Assembly: GCA_013204555.1 (NCBI GenBank)
Contig: JABMNO010000009.1
Location: 62,001 to 126,000, forward strand
Direction: 5' to 3'
Length of the DNA stretch: 64,000 nt
From: Chloroflexota bacterium
GTDB lineage: Bacteria > Chloroflexota > Dehalococcoidia > Lucifugimonadales > Lucifugimonadaceae
Shown here: positions 17,195 through 24,649 of the stretch, in pieces
How positions within the stretch are numbered: position 1 is the first letter of the stretch
Layout of the letters: every line of letters begins with the position of its first letter
The notes under the pieces: model-generated
What the model was told of the DNA's origin: nothing
The model's input: the letters and a program-made list of their open reading frames with translations, nothing else
Database searches by the model: none
Position numbers and translations under genes: made by a program

Positions 17195-17644
17195 TCAATC
17201 TATTTCCGCGGCCTTGCACCTGTTAATAATGTCGGTCGTGGAAATCCCAGCGGAGTACTTCACCGTTCGGAATATTCCCATCTCTCTGGGTACGGCGTAG
17301 CAGAGGTCTTCCAACTCTGAGGAGAAATCATCGCCGTGGAGGATGAGATCAATGTTGTGCTTCTCAATCCATTCGCGCGGGATTGAAAGTGGAGCGTCCG
17401 GAAGCACCTCGTCAACGTAGCGGCACCCCGCCACTGACTTCATGCGTTCCTCCATCGTCATGATCGGTCGGCGCTTGTAGCTCATGACCGTCTCATCTGA
17501 GTGGATGCCCACGAGCAGATGATCGCCGAATTCACTCGCCTGCTTCAGGAAATTTACATGGCCGTAGTGGAAAAGATCGGCCACCATATCTACGTAGATT
17601 CGACTAATTTTCTCGGCTCCTTGATTCGTGATGAGGGGGCACAT
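17195..17644 (-). CDS. Cytidylyltransferase-like protein (glycerol-3-phosphate / ethanolamine-phosphate cytidylyltransferase type)
   Basis: 149 residues. VDMVADLFHYGHVNFLKQA contains the nucleotide-binding HxGH (H26-Y-G-H29), VGIHSDETVMSYKRRP the substrate loop, MTMEERM a further family motif, and GISTTDIINR the C-terminal ISTS-like motif. The family couples CTP to a phospho-alcohol, releasing pyrophosphate and giving CDP-glycerol, CDP-ethanolamine or similar. It lies 52 bases after the LicD gene on the same strand, and LicD proteins transfer phosphocholine-type groups from CDP donors, so the two probably act in sequence. Compared with eukaryotic Pcyt2, which has two such domains, this protein has one. 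Confidence 0.88.
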   Translation of the reverse strand: MCPLITNQGAEKISRIYVDMVADLFHYGHVNFLKQASEFGDHLLVGIHSDETVMSYKRRPIMTMEERMKSVAGCRYVDEVLPDAPLSIPREWIEKHNIDLILHGDDFSSELEDLCYAVPREMGIFRTVKYSAGISTTDIINRCKAAEID

Positions 17645-17696
17645 GTCCGGCTGAGGCGGATGCCACTACGGCGAAGAGGGCACGTCCCCCGCGCCA

Positions 17697-18581
17697 CTAT
17701 TCTGGTACAAGAGCGTTGTATCTGCCTGAACTGATTTCCGGGTCTGGCCGATAGACATAATTGATTCCCGGCGACAGCGTCTCCATGTACAGAACTTCTT
17801 CATGCTCACCATGCCGGATTTCCAGAACGTACAGGGCTTCCTCAGGCAATCTGAACCTGGTGAACCCACGTGCATCGGTTATCGACCGCTCAATGCCTGA
17901 AAGAACCGTGGTTGGCGCCACGCCCACGTTCGCTCCCTCAATGGAATTGCCATCCTGATCCAGCACTCTCAAGCCGCCAGCGTGACGCCACGGAAGCAGA
18001 TCTGACAAACGGGTCATGACACCGCCCTTACGTGGAAGATCGCCATCAGGCATCAGCGCCAGGACATCCTGCTCAAAGCCAGTCTGCTTCGGGGTGCGCC
18101 ACTCCGGGCCGTATTTGAGTTCCAGATACTCCTCCGGCGGGTTGGGTATATGGAACGTCTCGCCCAGAAAGTCGATCTCTGTGGGTTCTTCGTAAAGCCT
18201 CGTCGGGATCTTTACAGCGGGCCACTGATAGATGCTGTCATCAATAATGCGGTAACAGGTCCAGTCGAACTGGATGCCTGACTTCTTCATGTCAACGCTC
18301 AGATGGAGCTCGCTGTCGATGATTTCCACATCGAAATCGCGTTGCCGGAACACTTCAGCGGTGGCATAAATTCGTTCTTCGGTGAGGCCGTGCATGCCGA
18401 TGACGGAGCCTGTATCAACGTCGTCATCCCAGCCAATAAACGCCTTGTCTCTTACTGCGCCAAGACACGTGCCGTGCCGCAAAAAGAAGATCAGCCCTCG
18501 CTCATCTAGAACCTGCTTTACTTCTTTTAGGACCGCTTCGGCGGCGGACATGTCCATCGCTTCAAAAACTGCTGCTTGCAT
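17697..18581 (-). CDS. LicD-family phosphotransferase with C-terminal beta-sandwich extension
   Basis: 294 residues from ATG 18581, chosen because GGAG lies 8 bases upstream; a TTG at 18719 would add 46 residues. The N-terminal 170 residues are LicD: FFLRHGTCLGAVRDKAFIGW followed by DDDVDTG is the classic nucleotidyltransferase-fold motif with its metal-binding acids, and PPEEYLELKYGPEWRTP is the family's C-terminal signature. From about residue 200 there is a separate domain (LRVLDQDGNSIEGANVGVAP and RSITDARGFTRFRLPEE) with the pattern of carboxypeptidase-regulatory/CNA-B beta-sandwiches. LicD enzymes attach phosphocholine or related phospho-amines to cell-surface glycans. It lies just before the cytidylyltransferase gene and is divergent from the PLP enzyme. 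Confidence 0.85.
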   Translation of the reverse strand: MQAAVFEAMDMSAAEAVLKEVKQVLDERGLIFFLRHGTCLGAVRDKAFIGWDDDVDTGSVIGMHGLTEERIYATAEVFRQRDFDVEIIDSELHLSVDMKKSGIQFDWTCYRIIDDSIYQWPAVKIPTRLYEEPTEIDFLGETFHIPNPPEEYLELKYGPEWRTPKQTGFEQDVLALMPDGDLPRKGGVMTRLSDLLPWRHAGGLRVLDQDGNSIEGANVGVAPTTVLSGIERSITDARGFTRFRLPEEALYVLEIRHGEHEEVLYMETLSPGINYVYRPDPEISSGRYNALVPE

Positions 18582-18892
18582 TATGTGACTCCAGATGGGA
18601 TCGATGCCGTTGCCGGGGAGGAATTCACCAATTCCAGCCCCGGTCAAGGGTCGAGTTGCGTCTTGCCACTGTACATGCCCGGATGGAATTTGCTCGGTCG
18701 ATGACGCCGCGACGGTCAAAGTGAGCGACCCAGGAGCGAGTGTCGTATTCGCCCACGGAAAGGACTAATCCACACGCTAATTGGACATCCGGGGTACTAT
18801 GGGTTCACCCCCAGCGCTAGATCGGCCTCTTTCCGTGCCAGGTCGCCCCGGGAATTCGACCATAAACGTCCGCTGCAAGTGCAGTAGGAGAG

Positions 18893-20089
18893 ATGCCTAT
18901 TTTAGCTACGACCCCTACGCTTAAAATCAGTTCTCACGAACTGAGCCAAATACGCCAACTCACTGAACTCAAAAGCAGTTCTGGCTCGCACTCGCCCAGC
19001 CTAACGACGATGCAAGAGTCCCTTCCAGACATCAATGTCGCGATCGACGCCTGCTACCTCTCAAACCCACTGGCAACGGATCTCTTCTGGAAATTTTTCA
19101 ATTCCGACGTCCAGATGGACGATCAACTTTTTCGACGCATTGTTGAGGCATACCCGGCACAGAACGCCAATATCGCAGAGCGCCTCGCGCCGGCGATTGG
19201 AGTCGACTCAAGCCGCATCTTGATGGCCAACGGCGCCACCGAGGCAATCCAGGCGATTATTCACAACTACGCCAGCCACCTCCACGTTAACGTTCCAACG
19301 TTCTCTCCTTACTATGAGTTCGCTACTCCAGGCCATCAGATAACCACTTTCCAGTCGCACAAAGAAGATGGGTTTGCACTCGACCCGGTCCAGTACGTAG
19401 ATTCGGTTGTGAAGAGTGGTGCTGACGCTGCGATATTGATTTCGCCAAACAACCCTGACGGATACATGATTCCGCGCGGTGACTTGAACTGGATACTTGA
19501 CCGCCTCTCCTACCTGCGGACAATCGTGCTGGACGAAAGCTTCCTCCACTTTGGATTGGATGCTCCCCCCGGCGTACTCCCATCGCTTGTCAGCGTTACA
19601 GAGGCATATCCAAACGTTTCAATTGTGAAAAGTATGTCCAAAGATTTCGGCATAGCCGGAATTCGCGCTGGCTATGCGGTAATGGCCCCAGACCGGGTAA
19701 AAGAGTTGCTGGACCACGGCTACCTCTGGAACATCAACGGCATGGCTGAGTACTTCTTCTTATTGATGACACGACGGAACTTCATCACGGAGTATCTGGG
19801 CGTCTTGCGAGAATATCGCGGCGCTGTCTCCCGCTTCACTGCCAGGACGGCGAACGCTGACTACGTCACGGCATACCCAACCAGCGCAAATTTCCAGCTA
19901 ATGGAACTACCGCCCGGACTGCCGGCAGACCTGATCACCACGCTAATGCTCGTTCGGCACGGCGTGTACGTGCGAAATTGCGATGACAAGATTGGCCTCG
20001 ATGGGGAATTCATCAGAGTGGCAATTCGCACAGAAAAAGAAAATCACCAGATCATCAGCGCGCTAGAAGACGTAATCAGTTCAGTCTGA
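18893..20089 (+). CDS. PLP-dependent class I/II aminotransferase-fold enzyme (HisC/CobD-like)
   Basis: 398 residues. ANGATEAIQAII forms the PLP phosphate-binding turn, SPNNPDGYMI and VLDESFLHFG give the Asn and Asp that hold the cofactor ring, and KSMSKDFGIAGIRAGY holds the Schiff-base Lys (K250). This pattern is closest to histidinol-phosphate aminotransferase and threonine-phosphate decarboxylase (CobD). The first 40 residues are Ser/Thr-rich and unlike either. There is no his or cob gene nearby. Its partner genes across the divergent promoter are a LicD protein and a cytidylyltransferase, so a role in making a phospho-amino-alcohol or aminophosphonate head group is plausible, by decarboxylation or transamination. 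ATG 18893 has AGGAG close upstream. Confidence 0.88.
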   Translation: MPILATTPTLKISSHELSQIRQLTELKSSSGSHSPSLTTMQESLPDINVAIDACYLSNPLATDLFWKFFNSDVQMDDQLFRRIVEAYPAQNANIAERLAPAIGVDSSRILMANGATEAIQAIIHNYASHLHVNVPTFSPYYEFATPGHQITTFQSHKEDGFALDPVQYVDSVVKSGADAAILISPNNPDGYMIPRGDLNWILDRLSYLRTIVLDESFLHFGLDAPPGVLPSLVSVTEAYPNVSIVKSMSKDFGIAGIRAGYAVMAPDRVKELLDHGYLWNINGMAEYFFLLMTRRNFITEYLGVLREYRGAVSRFTARTANADYVTAYPTSANFQLMELPPGLPADLITTLMLVRHGVYVRNCDDKIGLDGEFIRVAIRTEKENHQIISALEDVISSV

Positions 20090-20110
20090 CGTTACTCGCC
20101 CTGAGAACAA

Positions 20111-20144
20111 GGCATATGCGTCGCTCAATTCCGACGCATATGCC
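20111..20144. terminator. Strong hairpin after the PLP enzyme gene
   Basis: GGCATATGCGTCG (20111-20123) and CGACGCATATGCC (20132-20144) form a perfect 13-bp stem with the 8-base loop CTCAATTC. It begins 22 bases after the stop codon at 20089 and separates this gene from ybeY. There is no T run, so it may need help from other factors or serve as an RNA 3' protecting structure. Confidence 0.7.
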
Positions 20145-20227
20145 ACAGAGATGGTAGTTAGGGCGCCACTCTGCTGCTACTATCGGGAGATCGTTATTGA
20201 CTCCCGCAATTCACCCCGGCCGCGCCC

Positions 20228-20797
20228 GTGACACATGCCAGCGACAGCCCGTTAGTTCACATTTCTGTTGACGAGGAATTCGACGGAATGTTTGATGTCG
20301 CGCCCGTCGAATCAGCCGCTACTGAATCGATCGCAAGAGAGTTGGTAGAAGGCCCGAACGAAGTGACGATTTCAATCACGAGCGATGAGGAGCTCCGGCG
20401 CCTGAATCTCCAGTTTCGTGGGGTGGATAAACCAACTGACGTACTTTCATTTGGCAGCGATGATGCATCAAACGGCACCGTCCCTGCCAGTGATCCCGAC
20501 TTTGTCACTGGACCCGACGAGATGCCTTCTCTTGGTGAAATAATCATCTCGTTCGACCAGGCGAAACTTCAGGCCGATGTCGCCAAACGGCCTGTCGAGC
20601 ACGAACTCGCACTTCTGGCCACCCACGGTGTGCTTCACCTGCTGGGATTCGATCATGCCGATGCCGAAACTGAGCGCGATATGTTCAGCCGCACCGACCG
20701 AATCCTTGAGGCGGTGCTTGGCCCCGAAGCAATGCCGATCATGCCCGTGATGGACTCGCTTGATGATATGGCTGCCACAGCGAAAGTCGGGGGCTAA
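20228..20797 (+). CDS. ybeY: Endoribonuclease / rRNA maturation factor YbeY
   Basis: Zinc-dependent single-strand endoribonuclease used in 16S rRNA 3' maturation and ribosome quality control. 189 residues from GTG 20228. The signature H133-GVL-H137-LLGFD-H143 (HxxxHxxxxxH) gives the three zinc ligands, and NLQFRGVDKPTDVLSF is the usual preceding conserved segment. Both termini are extended: about 20 residues before the core and 30 after it (MPIMPVMDSLDDM) beyond the normal 150-160 residues. It lies two bases upstream of dnaX, so the two are probably read together. Confidence 0.94.
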   Translation: MTHASDSPLVHISVDEEFDGMFDVAPVESAATESIARELVEGPNEVTISITSDEELRRLNLQFRGVDKPTDVLSFGSDDASNGTVPASDPDFVTGPDEMPSLGEIIISFDQAKLQADVAKRPVEHELALLATHGVLHLLGFDHADAETERDMFSRTDRILEAVLGPEAMPIMPVMDSLDDMAATAKVGG

Positions 20798-20799
20798 TC

Positions 20800-22473
20800 A
20801 TGTCTGCGGCATCACAGGTTCTCTACCGCAAATGGCGCTCAGGGGCGTTTAGGGACCTCGTTGGGCAAGACCACGTCACGCATACCCTCCGGCGAGCCGT
20901 CGCTGAAGGCAAGATATCCCATGCATATCTTTTCACCGGCCCGCGCGGCACCGGGAAGACATCATCTGCTCGCATCCTGGCAAAGGCGCTCAACTGCCTG
21001 AACCCATCCGACGGTGAGCCGGACGAGATCTGCTCCAACTGTGTGGCCGTAACTGAAGGACGCAACCTCGATGTGATCGAGATTGATGCCGCATCCAATA
21101 ACGGCATCGACAACATTCGTGACCTGCGTGACAAAGTTCAGTTCACGCCCGGCACTGGCCAGTACAAGGTCTACATAATTGACGAGGTCCACATGTTGAG
21201 TGGGCCAGCCTTCAATGCGCTGCTCAAGACCCTGGAGGAGCCGCCTCAACACGCAATCTTTGTGATGGCGACGACGGAGAGCGATAAGGTTCCCGCTACG
21301 ATCATTTCTCGATGCCAGCGGTACGACTTCCGCCGAATCGCTAACCAGGATGTGGTCGACCGGCTGAAGCACGTTGCCGACGCGGAAGGCTTCACCTGCG
21401 AGGAAGACGCGCTGCAAGTGATCGCCCGCGTCGCCTGGGGTTCCCTGCGTGACGCCCTAAACCTGCTTGAGCAGATTGCTATCTCATACCAGGGCAACGT
21501 TACCGCTGAGGCCGCGCAGGAACTGCTTGGACTCGGCGATACCGGAGCCAGCATCAAGCTCGCTGAAGCGCTGCTAAGTCGGAACGCAGCAGCCGGCCTT
21601 GCTACCGTGAATGAGCAGGCAGCTGCGGGCAGAGACCTAAAGGCTCTCCAGTCGTCGACGATAGAGACACTACGAGCCGCACTACTGATCAAAACGGGCG
21701 TAGATGACGCCCTCAGCCACCCGGCTGAAGTGGTCGAAGCGATGCGTGAGGCAACAAAGAGCGTAGACCTTGATCAAGTACTACGATCTCTTTCGGCGAT
21801 CAGCGAGACGAAGTTCCGTGATGACTCCTCGTCTCCGCTACCCCTTGAACTAGCGGTCGCCAGAGCCGTTTCTGCGCCGCGGGTTGCCGCCGCGCCCGCC
21901 CCTGTTGCACCGCCCGCCGCGGCTTCAACTCGACAGCCAGCACGCCCCCCGGCGCCGCGCCCAACACAGTCTCAGCAGGCGCCTCCACGACAGGCTCCAG
22001 CGACCCCCGCCGCGCCAGCAACCCAGCAGCAGCCCGCCGCCTCATACTCAGCTCCTCCCGCTGAGACGTCGCCTGCGCCACCCGCCCGGCCGAAGACCCC
22101 GAGCGATGATCGATGGGATCAGGTAATTCGTGCTCTCAACCGGACAAAGGGCAAAAAATTCGTTCTCGGTCCGCTTATGCGCGGCGCATCTTCCCATGAA
22201 GTTGTGGGAGATGAGTTGATCCTTCAGTTCACTCACAACTCCAATGCTGAACGTATGGCGGAGGAGTTAGGAGACCCACGTGGCAGAATCGCTGTTGAAG
22301 ATGCGGTGGAAGCGGCATTCGGCGTAAAGTTGGGCGTGAAAGCGCAGCACGGCGCAACCGATTCAAGCGGAGATGGCGGCACTCCAAAAGCCACCGATAG
22401 TCCGTTGGTCAGGGCGGCAATGGCAATGGGCGCCCGCATAATCGAAGATAGCAACGCCGACACAAGCCAGTAA
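20800..22473 (+). CDS. dnaX: DNA polymerase III subunit gamma/tau
   Basis: Clamp-loader ATPase subunit of the replisome. 557 residues. LYRKWRSGAFRDLVGQDHV is the standard opening. Walker A is GPRGTGKTS (about 47-55). Four Cys in the stretch CLNPSDGEPDEICSNC and just before it form the zinc module. Walker B is in YIIDEVHMLS, the sensor region is ATTESDKVPATIISRCQRYDF, and WGSLRDALNLLEQ is sensor 2. Residues about 365-440 are a Pro/Ala/Gln-rich linker, followed by a domain of about 115 residues that would bind the polymerase in the tau form. I did not find an obvious slippery A run for programmed frameshifting. Followed by ybaB and recR, the usual order. Confidence 0.97.
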   Translation: MSAASQVLYRKWRSGAFRDLVGQDHVTHTLRRAVAEGKISHAYLFTGPRGTGKTSSARILAKALNCLNPSDGEPDEICSNCVAVTEGRNLDVIEIDAASNNGIDNIRDLRDKVQFTPGTGQYKVYIIDEVHMLSGPAFNALLKTLEEPPQHAIFVMATTESDKVPATIISRCQRYDFRRIANQDVVDRLKHVADAEGFTCEEDALQVIARVAWGSLRDALNLLEQIAISYQGNVTAEAAQELLGLGDTGASIKLAEALLSRNAAAGLATVNEQAAAGRDLKALQSSTIETLRAALLIKTGVDDALSHPAEVVEAMREATKSVDLDQVLRSLSAISETKFRDDSSSPLPLELAVARAVSAPRVAAAPAPVAPPAAASTRQPARPPAPRPTQSQQAPPRQAPATPAAPATQQQPAASYSAPPAETSPAPPARPKTPSDDRWDQVIRALNRTKGKKFVLGPLMRGASSHEVVGDELILQFTHNSNAERMAEELGDPRGRIAVEDAVEAAFGVKLGVKAQHGATDSSGDGGTPKATDSPLVRAAMAMGARIIEDSNADTSQ

Positions 22474-22510
22474 CACAACCCAGTAACACAACCCGGTAGG
22501 GCAACCCACA

Positions 22511-22819
22511 ATGAATAAGAAAATGATGATGCAGGCCCAGCAGATGCAGGCTCGCATGGGACAAATTCAGGAAGAGATAGCTGCATCACGCACAGAGGCT
22601 TCGGCTGGCGGCGGAGCAGTGAAAGTCACCGTTGTGGGCGGAACCAAGCTCGAATCGATAGAGATCAATCCTGAGGTTGTGGATGCGGAAGACGTTGAGA
22701 TGCTCCAGGACCTTGTGCTTGCCGCAGTGAACGAGGCGATGGACACCGCCCAGGCCAGCGCATCTGAGAAGATGAGCGCCCTCACCGGCGGCCTGAATAT
22801 TCCAGGGCTGAGCTTCTAG
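22511..22819 (+). CDS. ybaB: YbaB/EbfC family nucleoid-associated protein
   Basis: 102 residues that form a DNA-binding dimer. It opens MNKKMMMQAQQMQARMGQIQ, a helical start typical of the family, then EIAASRTEASAGGGAVKVTV with the conserved glycine turn, and LESIEINPEVVDAEDVEMLQ. It lies between dnaX (37 bases) and recR (6 bases), the arrangement seen in most bacteria, and is thought to work with recombination and replication proteins at the nucleoid. Confidence 0.95.
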   Translation: MNKKMMMQAQQMQARMGQIQEEIAASRTEASAGGGAVKVTVVGGTKLESIEINPEVVDAEDVEMLQDLVLAAVNEAMDTAQASASEKMSALTGGLNIPGLSF

Positions 22820-22825
22820 CAGCGC

Positions 22826-23455
22826 ATGCCGTCAGATTTCGCGCCATCGGCGTCGCCGGTAGTTGCTCGCCTCATCGACGCATTCCGCAAGCTGCCAGGC
22901 GTTGGCCCAAAAAGCGCCCAGCGGCTCACGTATTACATGATCCGGATGCCCCGAGAAGAGGCTCAGGAACTTGCGGATGCGGTCATCGCAATCAAAGACA
23001 GAATTGTTCTTTGCGAGATCTGCCAGAACATCTCCGAGCAGTCGCCATGCGAGATCTGTTCAAACGAGAGGCGTGACCAGACGCGCATCTGTATCGTCGG
23101 AGAGCCGCTCGATGCACTCGCAATTGAACGCACACGCGCCTACTTCGGCCTCTACCACGTTCTCCACGGCGTGATTTCACCTGTGAACGGCATTGGGGCC
23201 GACGATCTCAAGTTGAAAGAACTACTAGAACGACTCCGCGACGGCACCGTAACGGAACTGATCCTGGCGACCAATCCAAACCTGGAAGGCGAGGCCACTG
23301 CGATGTACATCCAGCGGCTGATTTCGCCCCTGGGCATCTCGGTCACGCGCCTCGCTCGCGGCCTGTCAGCAGGCGCAGACCTTGAGTACGCCGACGATAC
23401 CACGCTCACACAGGCCCTCCAGGGCCGCTCGGAAGTGGAGTCAGGAACGCCGTAG
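22826..23455 (+). CDS. recR: Recombination protein RecR
   Basis: Part of the RecFOR pathway that loads RecA at gaps. 209 residues. The N-terminal helix-hairpin-helix (FRKLPGVGPKSAQRLTYYM) is followed by a four-Cys zinc finger (C63, C66, C75, C78 in LCEICQNISEQSPCEIC), then a Toprim domain with ICIVGEPLDALAIERT and LATNPNLEGEATAMYI. The end (LTRLARGLSAGADLEYADD) is the usual C-terminus with Walker-B-like character. Last gene of the dnaX-ybaB-recR run. Confidence 0.97.
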   Translation: MPSDFAPSASPVVARLIDAFRKLPGVGPKSAQRLTYYMIRMPREEAQELADAVIAIKDRIVLCEICQNISEQSPCEICSNERRDQTRICIVGEPLDALAIERTRAYFGLYHVLHGVISPVNGIGADDLKLKELLERLRDGTVTELILATNPNLEGEATAMYIQRLISPLGISVTRLARGLSAGADLEYADDTTLTQALQGRSEVESGTP

Positions 23456-23557
23456 CACCTCAGTGGGTTGTTCACGGGTCCATCACCTGTATTGGCGGAC
23501 CGTGTGCAATCCTGACTCTCCCGGAAACAAAAGATTTCAAACATCATGGAGAGTCCC

Positions 23558-24280
23558 ATGCCCGACTACGCAACAGTCACAAGCGCCGAACTCGACGCCC
23601 TGCGCCAACTAGACACCCCAACGATTTCAAACTGCCTGGAGCGACTGCCCATCAGAGCATGGACCGAGGGCTACATGCGCCCGGAAATCCGCTCCATTTA
23701 CCCCAAGCAGCCAACCACCGTCGGATATGCCGTCACACTGACCATGTCCGCAGCCCGCCAGTCCAGCAACCCAACATCCCGGCGCGACTACTGGGAAGGC
23801 ATCCTCGCAATCCCGGCCCCACGCCTCGTCGTCGTCCACGACCGTGACTACCCCAACCCCACCGGCTCGTACTGGGGCGAGGTCCAGGGCAACATCGCCA
23901 AAGCGCTCGGAGCGGTCGGAGCCATCACCGACGGCGGCGTCCGTGACCTCAACGAAGCTGAAGCGATTGGCTTCCCATTCTGGGCCAAGGAAGTGCTCGT
24001 CTCGCACGCCTACGTCCACGCAGAACTCGTCAATGAGCCTGTTGACGTCGGTGGAATCACCGTCAACCCCGGCGACCTCATGGCAGCCGACCTCCACGGA
24101 GTCATCAACGTCCCCATAGACGCCGTTGCCGACATCCTCAAGATCGCCGAACTGGAAGCCAAACGCGAGGGCTACGTAATAGACCTCTGCCAGAGCGGCG
24201 AAGAAGTAACCCCCGACAAACTGGAAGAAGCCTTCAAAAAAGGGAACGCAGTCTTCGAAGGCCCCGGCGCCGCGTACTAA
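23558..24280 (+). CDS. RraA family protein (HMG/CHA aldolase-like)
   Basis: 240 residues from ATG 23558, chosen because GGAG sits 7 bases before it; ATG 23546 lacks a ribosome site. LDTPTISNCLERL opens the fold. YWGEVQGNIAKALGAVGAI then TDGGVRDLNEAEAIGFPFWA is the conserved pocket, with the Gly-Glu, Arg and Asp residues that bind Mg2+ and keto acid in HMG/CHA aldolases. PGDLMAADLHGVINVP is the second signature. Relatives split 4-hydroxy-4-methyl-2-oxoglutarate or decarboxylate oxaloacetate; others regulate RNase E, but the family name does not prove either role. A second member is at 40180-40923. Confidence 0.88.
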   Translation: MPDYATVTSAELDALRQLDTPTISNCLERLPIRAWTEGYMRPEIRSIYPKQPTTVGYAVTLTMSAARQSSNPTSRRDYWEGILAIPAPRLVVVHDRDYPNPTGSYWGEVQGNIAKALGAVGAITDGGVRDLNEAEAIGFPFWAKEVLVSHAYVHAELVNEPVDVGGITVNPGDLMAADLHGVINVPIDAVADILKIAELEAKREGYVIDLCQSGEEVTPDKLEEAFKKGNAVFEGPGAAY

Positions 24281-24345
24281 CGCCGCCGTGCCGTCCCTTG
24301 GCATCCCTGGCTCCCCTGAGCCAGTCGAAGGGCCCACCACCGTAG

Positions 24346-24364
24346 GGGCGCATTGCATGCGCCC
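24346..24364. repeat. Hairpin GGGCGCAT-TGC-ATGCGCCC
   Basis: Perfect 8-base arms around TGC, with the lead-in GTAG. It shares the central ATTGCAT and its design with the hairpin at 16906-16922. Member of a dispersed intergenic family. Confidence 0.65.
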
Positions 24365-24379
24365 GGCTCGGGACTTACC

Positions 24380-24401
24380 CCCTCTCCCCCCTGGGAGAGG
24401 G
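24380..24401. repeat. Hairpin CCCTCTCCC-CCCT-GGGAGAGGG
   Basis: Perfect 9-base arms, followed by CTGGGGTGAGGG. A diverged copy with the same tail pattern (TTAGGATGAGGG) is at 43841-43874. This type of repeat is widespread in GC-rich bacterial genomes and its function is not known. Confidence 0.65.
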
Positions 24402-24459
24402 CTGGGGTGAGGGAACGCCAGTCGAATCGCCCACCTACATCACCGCGACACCCCGCAGC

Positions 24460-24477
24460 GGCAATTCACGAATTGCC
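24460..24477. repeat. Hairpin GGCAATTC-AC-GAATTGCC
   Basis: Perfect 8-base arms with a 2-base centre, flanked by a C run. It resembles the other GGGGCAA/TTGCCCC hairpins of the window, such as 2426-2454. Confidence 0.6.
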
Positions 24478-24649
24478 CCCATACCCGCCACGCCGCCATC
24501 CACATATGTCATCCTGAGCGAAGGCGGCCCCGCGACGTAGTCGAAGGACCTGAAACGGATCAATTGGGGGATCAGTAGTCCTACCAAGTAGGGTAAAAAT
24601 GAGCCCACCGAAATCGGCTCGACTAAATTTTGGGAGGCCACGAGTCAGA

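Larger units (their letters stand above)
24281..24649. other. Intergenic region packed with small palindromes
   Basis: About 370 bases without a gene-like frame. It holds three clean hairpins (24346-24364, 24380-24401, 24460-24477) and two copies of the GTCGAAGG motif (within CAGTCGAAGGGCCC near 24323 and TAGTCGAAGGACC near 24539). The second is preceded by CATCCTGAGCGAAGG. It separates a catabolic gene from the KAP NTPase operon. Confidence 0.6.
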
